From contig VYDD01000207.1 of the NCBI GenBank assembly GCA_009843625.1, positions 1 to 7,830 of the forward strand: a DNA stretch of 7,830 nt, read 5' to 3'. Positions 1-4,784 of the stretch are shown here, piece after piece. Positions within the stretch are counted from its first letter, which is position 1. The number at the start of each line of letters is the position of its first letter. The position numbers and the translations under genes are program-made. The stretch comes from Gammaproteobacteria bacterium. GTDB taxonomy: Bacteria; Gemmatimonadota; Gemmatimonadetes; Longimicrobiales; Gaopeijiaceae. The notes below the pieces were generated by a model. The model was not told the DNA's origin and searched no databases. It saw nothing but the letters and a program-made list of their open reading frames with translations.

Positions 1-239
1 TCCCTGGAGAGCAGCTCGGAGCGGGAAGCTCGCTGCGGCCGGACGCCGAGGCAGCGGGCGCGAGCCGGGACTTGAGCCCCGGTGAGCCGGCGGAGGGGTC
101 GCTGTCCTCCGCCAGTAGCCCCGAAAGCGAAGGGGCACCTGAGCCGCACGCTACGCGGCGAGGGGAAAAGGGACCAGGGCCGGTCGGCCGTACGCGGCCG
201 GGATTCAAGCGGCGGAGCTGGTGCCGGCAGCGAGAAGAG
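1..239 (+). other. Gene-free, hairpin-rich region; possible structured RNA
   Basis: I see no convincing protein gene here. Successive perfect or near-perfect stems are visible: 19-22 with 28-31, 65-69 with 78-82, 89-96 with 106-113 (8 bp), 119-122 with 132-135 (its loop contains CGAAAG, a GNRA-type tetraloop when read on the plus strand), 143-147 with 155-159, and 185-190 with 195-200 (tetraloop TACG). A purine-rich unpaired stretch lies at about 159-175. The GNRA loop and the terminator-like stem at 240-272 favour transcription on the plus strand, with a 5' end possibly before the window. I looked for hallmark motifs of RNase P RNA, tmRNA, SRP RNA, tRNA and cobalamin or SAM riboswitches and did not find them. 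GC-rich DNA forms chance hairpins easily, so this may be ordinary intergenic sequence. Confidence 0.3.
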
Positions 240-282
240 GGCCCCCGAGTTCGGCGTACCGAACCGGGGGCCGCTTCGTTTA
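240..282. terminator. Strong hairpin, likely (possibly bidirectional) terminator
   Basis: Bases 240-247 pair with 265-272 (8 bp of almost pure G/C). After a single bulged A at 248, bases 249-254 pair with 259-264 around a CGTA loop, so the stem has 14 bp. On the plus strand it is followed by CTTCGTTT, a modest T-rich tail that would fit termination of a transcript from positions 1-239. On the minus strand it lies about 75 bases beyond the rnhA-like stop codon and is followed by CCTCTTCTC, so it could end that transcript too. No clean run of T is present on either side. Confidence 0.5.
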
Positions 283-347
283 ACGCTTCCCGCGCTTAAC
301 GCGCCGGCGAGCGTGACCCGCCGTCCCTGCCGTGCCCTGCCGAGCCT

Positions 348-905
348 TCAGTCCGCGGGCGGCGCCCCCTCGAAGAAGTCGAAGTAGCGCTCCTTCGTCT
401 CGCGCTGCTCCTCCAGCCACTCCTCGAAGCCCGAGGCCACCGCGCCCCCCGACTCGATCTGTTCGGTGGCGGCGCGCACCGCGAGGGCGTGCACGTATTC
501 GTTTCTGGGATTCCCCGAGTGCCCGCGGACCCACTCCCAAGTGACTTCGTGGGATTCGGCCAGACCGAGCGCCCGCTGCCAGAGCTCGACGTTCTCGACC
601 GCGCCCCGCTTGCGCTTCCATCCGCGGGCGCGCCAGCCGCGAACCCACTCGTTCATGCCGCGCACCAGGTACTGGCTGTCGGAGACGAAGCGGATTCTGC
701 TGGGCCGCCGGATCGCGCCGAGCCCCGCAATGGCGCTCATCAGCGCCATGCGGTTGTTGGTCGTGTCGGCCTCGGAGAGCCAGAAATCCTTGCGAACCCA
801 TGCGTCGCCTCGCCAGAACTCGAGCAGTCCGGCGGCTCCCCCGGGCCGCTGCCGGTCCTTGAACTGGTTCCCGAGGCAGGATTCGTCGGCGTGGATATGG
901 ACCAT
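348..905 (-). CDS. rnhA: Type I RNase H-like protein with two altered catalytic positions
   Basis: The 185-residue protein aligns along the RNase HI fold, whose known role is cutting RNA in RNA-DNA hybrids in the cytoplasm. Visible landmarks are ADESCLGN (Asp7), TTNNRMALM (50-56), SDSQYL (Asp76), ENVELWQ (104-110), WEWVRGHSGNPRNE (His129) and NEYVHALA. Against the E. coli enzyme, the first and third catalytic Asp residues are present. The catalytic Glu in NNRME is Ala54, and the last catalytic Asp is His139. The protein also has about 30 extra C-terminal residues (GFEEWLEEQ to FFEG), acidic and aromatic. It may be a divergent active subfamily, with Glu8 a possible substitute ligand, or a binding-only relative. 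The start ATG at 905 lies only 31 bases from the predicted end of the tnpB element and has no clear Shine-Dalgarno sequence. Fold assignment is confident; activity is not. Confidence 0.85.
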   Translation of the reverse strand: MVHIHADESCLGNQFKDRQRPGGAAGLLEFWRGDAWVRKDFWLSEADTTNNRMALMSAIAGLGAIRRPSRIRFVSDSQYLVRGMNEWVRGWRARGWKRKRGAVENVELWQRALGLAESHEVTWEWVRGHSGNPRNEYVHALAVRAATEQIESGGAVASGFEEWLEEQRETKERYFDFFEGAPPAD

Positions 906-911
906 GCCCGC

Positions 912-935
912 AATCTAACGGAAGGAGCTTATGCC
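912..935 (-). promoter_or_regulatory. Remnant -10 and spacer of the rnhA-like promoter
   Basis: Read on the minus strand, TAGATT (917-912) lies six bases before the ATG at 905 and matches TATAAT at four of six positions. With the mobile element in place, the hexamer 17 bases upstream is TCAACG, a poor -35. If the element (936-2234) is removed, that hexamer becomes TTGACG with the same 17-base spacer. Transcription from this -10 would start at or next to the A of the start codon, giving an essentially leaderless mRNA, which fits the missing ribosome binding site. This is inference from sequence alone. Confidence 0.45.
915..923 (+). repeat. 9-bp direct repeat CTAACGGAA, copy 1
   Basis: An identical copy in the same orientation is at 2252-2260, on the other side of the tnpB element. 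IS200/IS605 elements do not make target duplications, and the copies do not abut the predicted ends. In the reconstructed element-free sequence they would be 38 bp apart, on either side of the -35 box. They could be paired operator half-sites or chance. Confidence 0.4.
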
Positions 936-1040
936 GTTGACTAGCGGCCAAGGCACGATTCTACACGCTTGCGGCGGTCGCCGCTCTGGTTGCTCCGCGC
1001 GCCCCGGCGGAAGCCCCGGCCGGGTTCGGGCCATAGGCCC
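916..1040 (-). ncRNA. Predicted TnpB omega RNA (reRNA) with guide
   Basis: TnpB proteins of this family use an RNA made from the 3' end of tnpB and the element's right end, whose last bases are flanking DNA that acts as guide. On the minus strand the tnpB 3' end shows consecutive stems: 1040-1036 with 1032-1028, 1024-1019 with 1008-1003, and 984-980 with 975-971. A longer-range helix pairs 985-980 (AGCGGC) with 948-943 (GCCGCT) and is an alternative to the last of these. The helix ends just before TCAAC (940-936), the predicted right end. The guide would then be 935-916, beginning GGCATAAGCTCC, which lies in the promoter region of the rnhA-like gene. The 5' end of the RNA is a guess. Confidence 0.5.
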
Positions 1041-2234
1041 TTTGGAGTATGTTGTGCGCCGCATTCACGTCGCGGTCCTGCTCGTGGCCGCACTGCTTGC
1101 ACCGGTACACGCGCACGGACAGGTCGATGCGCTCCCGTGGTCGGTGCCCGCAAGCCGAGCAGTCCTGGGAAGTGTGGCGGGGATCGACCTTCACAAGCCG
1201 GCCACCGGCACTCTCAGCCTTGTAGCTCAGCATCCAGACGAGTCGATTCCACTGCTGCTCGGCGATGCGCCGGGCGAGCTTCGGGTTGCGCATCATGTTC
1301 CGGGTTTCGAGGTCTTCGACGGCGAGCCATGCGCCATGCTCGCACACGATCCGGGTTGTCAACTCATGGAGCGCGCCTTGCTCGCGCTCCCGGACCCGCT
1401 GCCACTCCCTGGCGAGCGTTCGCACCTTCTTGCGCCGGTTCCGGCTGCCCCGGTCGGCTCGGCTGACCTTACGCTGCCTGCGCTTCAACTCGCTGCGGTC
1501 GACCTTCACACCGGGGAACCGCTCGCCGGTTGTCAACGCAACCCGAGCATTGATTCCGAGATCGAGGCCGATGGCGGGACGGGTGTCGGGCTTGGCATCG
1601 TGGGGGGTCTCGCAGACGAATTGGATGTTGACGCGCCGGGCCGTCTTGACGATGCGAAGGAGCTTCACGGTGCCTTCCGGCATCCCACGGAACCGGATGC
1701 GCCCAATACCCTTGATTCCGACCCAACTCCACTCGCCGTTGCCGTGAATCTTCGGGCTTGGCATGGAAAAGCTGCGGACGCCGCGAGCCTGCTTGTAGCG
1801 CGGGAAGCCCGGCTTCTCACCCTCCTTCACACGCCGGAAGAATGCCTTGAATGCCTTGTCGAGCCGGGCAAGCACGCTGCGCTGGGCTCCGACCGGAAAC
1901 CGCTGCCACGCATCGTCAGCGGATTGCCGGGTTTTCGTCAGCGCCTTGAACTGATCGTAGCGGCTGACGCTGGATCCGTCCCGCTCATAAGCCTGCCGAC
2001 GCTGATTGAGCGCGACGTTCCAGAGCCACGTCAACTGCCCGAGAAACGCCGCCAGATTCGCGTGTCCGCTCTTCGACAGGTAAGCCCGGAACGTCCGTGT
2101 CCGAACGATGGTATCCGGCACAGAGGCCATGAAGCTGCTCCAGACAGCGGAATGGTAAGCGCCGGATCGGGTCCGCCAGACCCGTTCCAACGTTCTCTTC
2201 TTCCTACACCGAATAAAACCCGAAGTTTCGCCCG
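936..2234 (-). mobile_element. IS200/IS605-type (IS1341-like) element carrying only tnpB
   Basis: Predicted boundaries give 1299 bp. The left end starts just after TTGAC (2239-2235 on the minus strand), a plausible target-adjacent motif. The right end is TCAAC (940-936). Close to the left end, a small stem-loop (AAAC, TTCGG, GTTT on the minus strand, about 2230-2217) is present; close to the right end is the helix described for the omega RNA. No tnpA (Y1 transposase) is present, so the element cannot move by itself and would need help in trans. There are no terminal inverted repeats or target duplications, as expected for the family. An 8-bp inverted match (CCGTTGAC at 934-941, its complement at 2235-2242) arises from the two boundary motifs. 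Boundaries are inferred from family rules and from promoter reconstitution after removal. Confidence 0.6.
961..2130 (-). CDS. tnpB: TnpB, RNA-guided RuvC-like nuclease of IS605 family
   Basis: TnpB is an omega RNA-guided DNA endonuclease, ancestral to Cas12, that cuts next to a target-adjacent motif and helps retain the element. From the ATG at 2130 it has 389 residues, usual for the family. The N-terminal OrfB-type region includes FLGQLTWLWNVALNQRR and the F-PRYK segment. The RuvC-like acidic triad appears complete: Asp190 in GLDLGIN, Glu272 in AVEDLE and Asp354 in DRDVNAAHNIL. A four-Cys zinc finger lies between the last two (Cys324, Cys327, Cys344, Cys347). I chose ATG 2130 because GGAG lies seven bases upstream. 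A TTG at 2190 preceded by GGAAGAAGAG would add 20 residues and cannot be excluded. The C-terminal tail is Ala/Gly/Arg-rich, probably because it doubles as omega RNA scaffold. No frameshift or stop is seen. Confidence 0.93.
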   Translation of the reverse strand: MASVPDTIVRTRTFRAYLSKSGHANLAAFLGQLTWLWNVALNQRRQAYERDGSSVSRYDQFKALTKTRQSADDAWQRFPVGAQRSVLARLDKAFKAFFRRVKEGEKPGFPRYKQARGVRSFSMPSPKIHGNGEWSWVGIKGIGRIRFRGMPEGTVKLLRIVKTARRVNIQFVCETPHDAKPDTRPAIGLDLGINARVALTTGERFPGVKVDRSELKRRQRKVSRADRGSRNRRKKVRTLAREWQRVREREQGALHELTTRIVCEHGAWLAVEDLETRNMMRNPKLARRIAEQQWNRLVWMLSYKAESAGGRLVKVDPRHTSQDCSACGHRPRERIDLSVRVYRCKQCGHEQDRDVNAAHNILQRAYGPNPAGASAGARGATRAATAASV

Positions 2235-2239
2235 GTCAA
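2235..2239 (-). promoter_or_regulatory. Candidate TAM (TTGAC) and displaced -35 box of rnhA-like promoter
   Basis: Minus-strand TTGAC abuts the predicted left end of the element. IS605-type elements insert 3' of a short T-rich motif, which TnpB then uses as its target-adjacent motif. In the reconstructed empty site this same motif is the -35 box, TTGAC plus G935, located 17 bases from TAGATT at 917-912. Confidence 0.45.
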
Positions 2240-2251
2240 CGGTACAAGTCC

Positions 2252-2260
2252 CTAACGGAA
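2252..2260 (+). repeat. 9-bp direct repeat CTAACGGAA, copy 2
   Basis: Identical in sequence and orientation to 915-923. It lies 18 bases outside the predicted left end of the element, while copy 1 lies 13 bases outside the right end, so it is unlikely to be a target duplication made by this insertion. Confidence 0.4.
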
Positions 2261-2267
2261 CGCCCCG

Positions 2268-2281
2268 GGATGGTGCCATCC
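2268..2281. other. Short perfect inverted repeat upstream of carA
   Basis: GGATGG and CCATCC are separated by two bases. The repeat lies 36 bases upstream of the predicted carA -35 box and could be an operator for carA or for the ancestral divergent promoter pair. No known operator consensus is recognised. Confidence 0.3.
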
Positions 2282-2316
2282 GCGGCCCTGTCTGGCTACC
2301 CGCCGCGTCCCTCCCC

Positions 2317-2345
2317 TTGGAAGCCCGCTCGCGACTTCCTAGATT
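2317..2345 (+). promoter_or_regulatory. Predicted sigma-70-type promoter of carA
   Basis: TTGGAA (2317-2322), a 17-base spacer and TAGATT (2340-2345) each match the consensus at four of six positions. Transcription would start near 2352, about 50 bases before the carA start. The -10 is identical to that proposed for the rnhA-like gene. The promoter lies outside the mobile element, so carA should not depend on it. Confidence 0.5.
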
Positions 2346-2403
2346 CCTGCCGACGCTCCTCCGCGCCAGCCGCGCAGCCGCCCCCCCCACCCATCCGCCG
2401 CCC

Positions 2404-3525
2404 TTGATCCGGACCACGAAGCGCGCCGAAGCCTGCCTGCTCCTGGAAGATGGCCGGCGCTTCGACGGGTTCTTCCTGGGGAGGCGCGGCGAGGCCCTCG
2501 GCGAGGTCGTCTTCAACACGGCGATGACAGGCTATCAGGAAATCCTCACCGACCCGTCCTACACGGGGCAACTGGTGACGATGACCTACCCGCTCATCGG
2601 CAACTACGGGGTCAACGACGCCGACCAGGAATCGGCGCGTCCGGCCGCCGCCGGCTTCGTGGTGCGCGAGGTCGCGCGCGCGCACAGCTCGTGGCGGGCG
2701 AGCGCCGGGCTCGAGGACTACCTGATCCGGCACGGCGTGGTCGGAATCCAGTCGGTGGACACGCGCGCGGTAACGCGACACATCCGCGCGGCGGGGGCCA
2801 TGCGGGCCGCCATCGCCGACGCCGACACCGACGAGAGGGCGCTGCTCGAGCGCATCCGCGCCCATCCGCGCATGGAGGGACTCGACCTGGCCGGCGGGGT
2901 CTCGACGCGGGAGCGCTACGTGGTGGAGCCGGCGGGCACGGCGCGCTTCCGGGTCTTCGCCTACGACCTGGGGGTGAAGGCCAACTCGCCGCGGCTCCTG
3001 TCCGAGCGCGGCTGCCAGGTGACCGTCGTCCCCGCGGATACGCCGGCCGAGGAGATCGCGCGCGAACGGCCGGACGGGCTCTTCGTGTCGAACGGCCCGG
3101 GCGACCCCGCCGCGGTGGAGATGGCCATCGGGACCATCCGCCGCTGCGCGCACGACGGCGTGCCGGTGTTCGGGATCTGCCTCGGGCACCAGCTCATCGC
3201 GCGCGCTTTCGGAGCGGAGACCTTCAAGCTGCCGTTCGGGCATCACGGCGCCAACCACCCGGTGCGCAACCTGGACCTGGGCACGGTGGAGATCACCTCG
3301 CAGAACCACGGCTTCGCGGTCAGGGGCGGAGACGGGGACACGATCCCGGGAGCACCGGAACTGCGCCTCACCCACCTCAACCTCTATGACGGCACCGTGG
3401 AAGGGATGGCCCACCGCTCCCTCCCGGTCTTCTGCGTGCAGTACCATCCCGAGGCGGCGCCCGGCCCGCACGACAGCCGCTACCTGTTCGATGACTTCGT
3501 CTCGCTGATGGAGGCGGCCGGCTAG
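2404..3525 (+). CDS. carA: Carbamoyl phosphate synthase small subunit (glutaminase)
   Basis: CarA hydrolyses glutamine and channels ammonia to CarB, which makes carbamoyl phosphate for arginine and pyrimidine synthesis in the cytoplasm. The 373-residue product has the N-terminal CarA-specific domain (FNTAMTGYQEILTDPSYTGQ, MTYPLIGNYGVN) and a C-terminal class I glutamine amidotransferase domain. The nucleophile is Cys259 in GICLGHQL. FGHHGANHPV and SQNHGF follow, and His348 with Glu350 in QYHPEA complete the catalytic triad, all at family spacing. The start is probably TTG at 2404, giving a normal-length N terminus (LIRTTKRAEACLLLEDG). No ATG or GTG is in frame nearby, and no Shine-Dalgarno sequence is visible in the C-rich leader. 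The frame stays open upstream only as an antisense shadow of tnpB. carB is not in the window. Confidence 0.95.
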   Translation: MIRTTKRAEACLLLEDGRRFDGFFLGRRGEALGEVVFNTAMTGYQEILTDPSYTGQLVTMTYPLIGNYGVNDADQESARPAAAGFVVREVARAHSSWRASAGLEDYLIRHGVVGIQSVDTRAVTRHIRAAGAMRAAIADADTDERALLERIRAHPRMEGLDLAGGVSTRERYVVEPAGTARFRVFAYDLGVKANSPRLLSERGCQVTVVPADTPAEEIARERPDGLFVSNGPGDPAAVEMAIGTIRRCAHDGVPVFGICLGHQLIARAFGAETFKLPFGHHGANHPVRNLDLGTVEITSQNHGFAVRGGDGDTIPGAPELRLTHLNLYDGTVEGMAHRSLPVFCVQYHPEAAPGPHDSRYLFDDFVSLMEAAG

Positions 3526-3550
3526 ACGGAGGGGCGCGCGCCGCCTTGCC

Positions 3551-3579
3551 TTGACGCCCCCCCGGATTGCCCCTACCCT
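3551..3579 (+). promoter_or_regulatory. Predicted promoter of the HU-like/moa cluster
   Basis: TTGACG (3551-3556) is followed after 17 bases by TACCCT (3574-3579). The -35 matches the consensus at five of six positions and the -10 at three of six. It follows the carA stop by 25 bases and would give a leader of about 130 bases before the HU-like start. A GC palindrome (3533-3542) lies between carA and the promoter, but without a T tract. Confidence 0.4.
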
Positions 3580-3626
3580 AACCCTTGCTCGCGCGTCGGT
3601 TTGGCCGATTCGTTGTAAGACAAAAA

Positions 3627-3701
3627 CACGAAATCGTGCGACATTTTCGTAGAAGGGGTGCCGATCCCCGGCGAATGTCGCCTTCCAATCAGCGACTGAT
3701 T
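3627..3701 (+). promoter_or_regulatory. Hairpin-rich leader of the HU-like gene
   Basis: Four perfect hairpins lie in series between the predicted promoter and the start codon: 3627-3631 with 3634-3638 (CACGA/TCGTG), 3655-3658 with 3666-3669 (GGGG/CCCC), 3670-3674 with 3678-3682 (GGCGA/TCGCC) and 3687-3692 with 3696-3701 (AATCAG/CTGATT). The first can be replaced by an alternative stem, 3628-3633 with 3645-3650 (ACGAAA/TTTCGT), so two mutually exclusive folds exist. The last hairpin ends four bases before a CAGG that may serve as ribosome binding site. I recognise no known riboswitch; in particular I do not see the molybdenum cofactor RNA motif, though I cannot run a covariance search. Confidence 0.4.
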
Positions 3702-3716
3702 CCCCACAGGTTTCGC

Positions 3717-4016
3717 ATGACCAAAGCCGATCTCGTCCAGCAGGTGGCGGACGCCATTGGACCCGGGGTTACAAGGAAGGACTGCGCTCTGGTGGTGGAT
3801 GGCTTCCTGAACGCCATCAAGCAGGCCGTGGCGAGCGGTGAGAACATCGAGATCAGGGGCTTTGGCACCTTCAAGGTACGCCGGCGCAAGGCACGGATGG
3901 CGCGCAATCCCCGGACGGGAGATCCCGTGCGCGTGCCCGCCCGCGCGGTCCCCGTCTTCAAGCCGTCCAGGCTGCTCCGCTCCCAGGTCGTTCGTCTGGA
4001 CGATACGGGCGGCTGA
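3717..4016 (+). CDS. HU/IHF-family nucleoid DNA-binding protein
   Basis: HU/IHF proteins are small dimers that bend DNA in the nucleoid. The 99-residue product covers the whole family: the N-terminal helical part (MTKADLVQQVADAI), the core IEIRGFGTFKVRRRKA, the beta-arm tip ARNPRTGD with the DNA-intercalating Pro65, and the C-terminal VFKPSRLLR. ATG 3717 is preferred because it starts exactly where family members begin and has CAGG six bases upstream. The frame is open further 5' from 3585, but that part is leader sequence. IEIRGFG and the RNP-TG arm resemble IHF slightly more than HU; sequence alone does not settle which. moaD follows after 17 bases, so the gene probably heads a shared transcript. 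The body of the arm is very Arg-rich. Confidence 0.93.
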   Translation: MTKADLVQQVADAIGPGVTRKDCALVVDGFLNAIKQAVASGENIEIRGFGTFKVRRRKARMARNPRTGDPVRVPARAVPVFKPSRLLRSQVVRLDDTGG

Positions 4017-4033
4017 GCCCGGGCACCATTTCC

Positions 4034-4279
4034 GTGCGGGTCCAGGCGCGCTTCTTCGCCGCGTATCGCGAGCTGACCGGCGCCTCGGGGGCCGAGGTGG
4101 ACCTCCCCGAGGGAGCCACGGTAGCCGACCTCATCGACACCCTGCGCGAGCGGGGACCGTCGTTCGGCGTGCTTCCGCCCAGGCCGGCGGTCGCGGTCAA
4201 CCTCGAGTACGCGCCTCTGGAAACGGAACTCAACGACGGAGACGAGGTGGCCTTCATCCCGCCTGTGGCCGGGGGTTAG
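4034..4279 (+). CDS. moaD: Molybdopterin synthase small, sulfur-carrier subunit
   Basis: MoaD is a ubiquitin-like protein that carries sulfur as a C-terminal thiocarboxylate and gives it to the pterin precursor within the MoaD-MoaE complex, forming molybdopterin. The 81-residue product starts with a typical RVQARFFAAYRELTG strand and ends in IPPVAGG. The final Gly80-Gly81, required for activation by MoeB-type enzymes, is intact. GTG at 4034 is the start; the 17-base gap from the HU-like gene has no obvious Shine-Dalgarno sequence, so translation may be coupled. moaE starts nine bases after the stop. A ThiS-like protein would also end in GG, but adjacency to moaE and moaA decides for MoaD. Confidence 0.93.
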   Translation: MRVQARFFAAYRELTGASGAEVDLPEGATVADLIDTLRERGPSFGVLPPRPAVAVNLEYAPLETELNDGDEVAFIPPVAGG

Positions 4280-4288
4280 AGGCACGCC

Positions 4289-4756
4289 ATGCCCTACGCG
4301 GAGATCACCGCCGACCCGCTCGACCCGGCGCGTCTGCTGGCGCGCGTGGGCTCGCCCGAAGACGGCGCCGTGCTCCTGTTCCTGGGGACGGTGCGCAACC
4401 ACGCCGACGGGCGCTCGGTCTCCGGAATGCAGTACGAGGGCTACCAGGAGATGGCGCTCGAGGTGCTGCGCCGCATCGCGGAAGAGGCGAGCGAGCGCTT
4501 CTCCACCCCCAACCTGGCGGTAACGCATCGCCTGGGAGCGCTCGAGATCGGCGAGGTGAGCGTGGTGGTCGCGGTGTCGAGCCCGCACCGTGCAGAGGCC
4601 TACGGCGCGTCGCGCTACGTGATGGAAGAGATCAAGCGGCGGCTTCCGGTGTGGAAAAAGGAGTTTTACGTTGAGGGAGCCGCCGAGTGGGTGAGGGGTA
4701 CGGTTCCACCTGCCGATGGAAGTCCGGCTCCGCACTCCGGCGCCGGCGACCCGTGA
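4289..4756 (+). CDS. moaE: Molybdopterin synthase catalytic subunit
   Basis: MoaE binds cyclic pyranopterin monophosphate and, with MoaD as sulfur donor, builds the dithiolene of molybdopterin. The 155-residue product shows GAVLLFLGTVRNHADGR near residues 26-42, QYEGYQEMA, the THRLGALEIGEVSVVVAV strand, SSPHRAEAY and the catalytic segment IKRRLPVWKKEF, in which Lys116 and Lys123 match the conserved lysines of E. coli MoaE. ATG 4289 has AGAGG six bases upstream. The C-terminal 15 or so residues after WVRGTV are low-complexity Pro/Ala/Gly and probably disordered. The gene sits between moaD and moaA (gaps of 9 and 28 bases), so the three are almost certainly co-transcribed. Confidence 0.95.
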   Translation: MPYAEITADPLDPARLLARVGSPEDGAVLLFLGTVRNHADGRSVSGMQYEGYQEMALEVLRRIAEEASERFSTPNLAVTHRLGALEIGEVSVVVAVSSPHRAEAYGASRYVMEEIKRRLPVWKKEFYVEGAAEWVRGTVPPADGSPAPHSGAGDP

Positions 4757-4784
4757 CCGTCCGCCGCGGACCAGGGAGCGTCCG

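Noticed and set aside
65..82. T-arm-like stem-loop on the minus strand (GGCTCAAGTCC), suggesting a tRNA
   Set aside because: No matching acceptor stem, D-arm, anticodon arm or CCA is found at tRNA spacing.
277..302. Imperfect 10-bp direct repeat (CGTTTAACGC and CGCTTAACGC)
   Set aside because: Only two copies, short, with no neighbouring site or function to tie them to; not CRISPR-like.
72..387. Short plus-strand open frames in the first 400 bases
   Set aside because: Their Pro/Arg/Gly/Ser-rich composition follows the GC-rich hairpins, they overlap each other in different frames, and neither has a convincing ribosome binding site.
961..2130. Possibility that this TnpB is a nuclease-dead regulator (TldR-like)
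   Set aside because: Asp190, Glu272 and Asp354 and the four zinc-finger Cys residues are all present, so catalytic loss is not supported.
931..2403. Long plus-strand open frame that runs into carA, which would give an 864-residue fusion protein
   Set aside because: The N-terminal 490 residues are the antisense of tnpB, which has all its catalytic motifs on the minus strand. CarA similarity starts only after 2404, and a promoter lies at 2317-2345.
2296..3471. 391-residue minus-strand open frame opposite carA
   Set aside because: It is a GC-driven shadow, Arg/Ala/His-rich with no recognisable motif, opposite a gene with complete family motifs.
4716..4784. Upstream extension of moaA overlapping moaE
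   Set aside because: The strong AGGGAG six bases before ATG 4785, and the lack of family similarity upstream, favour the internal start.
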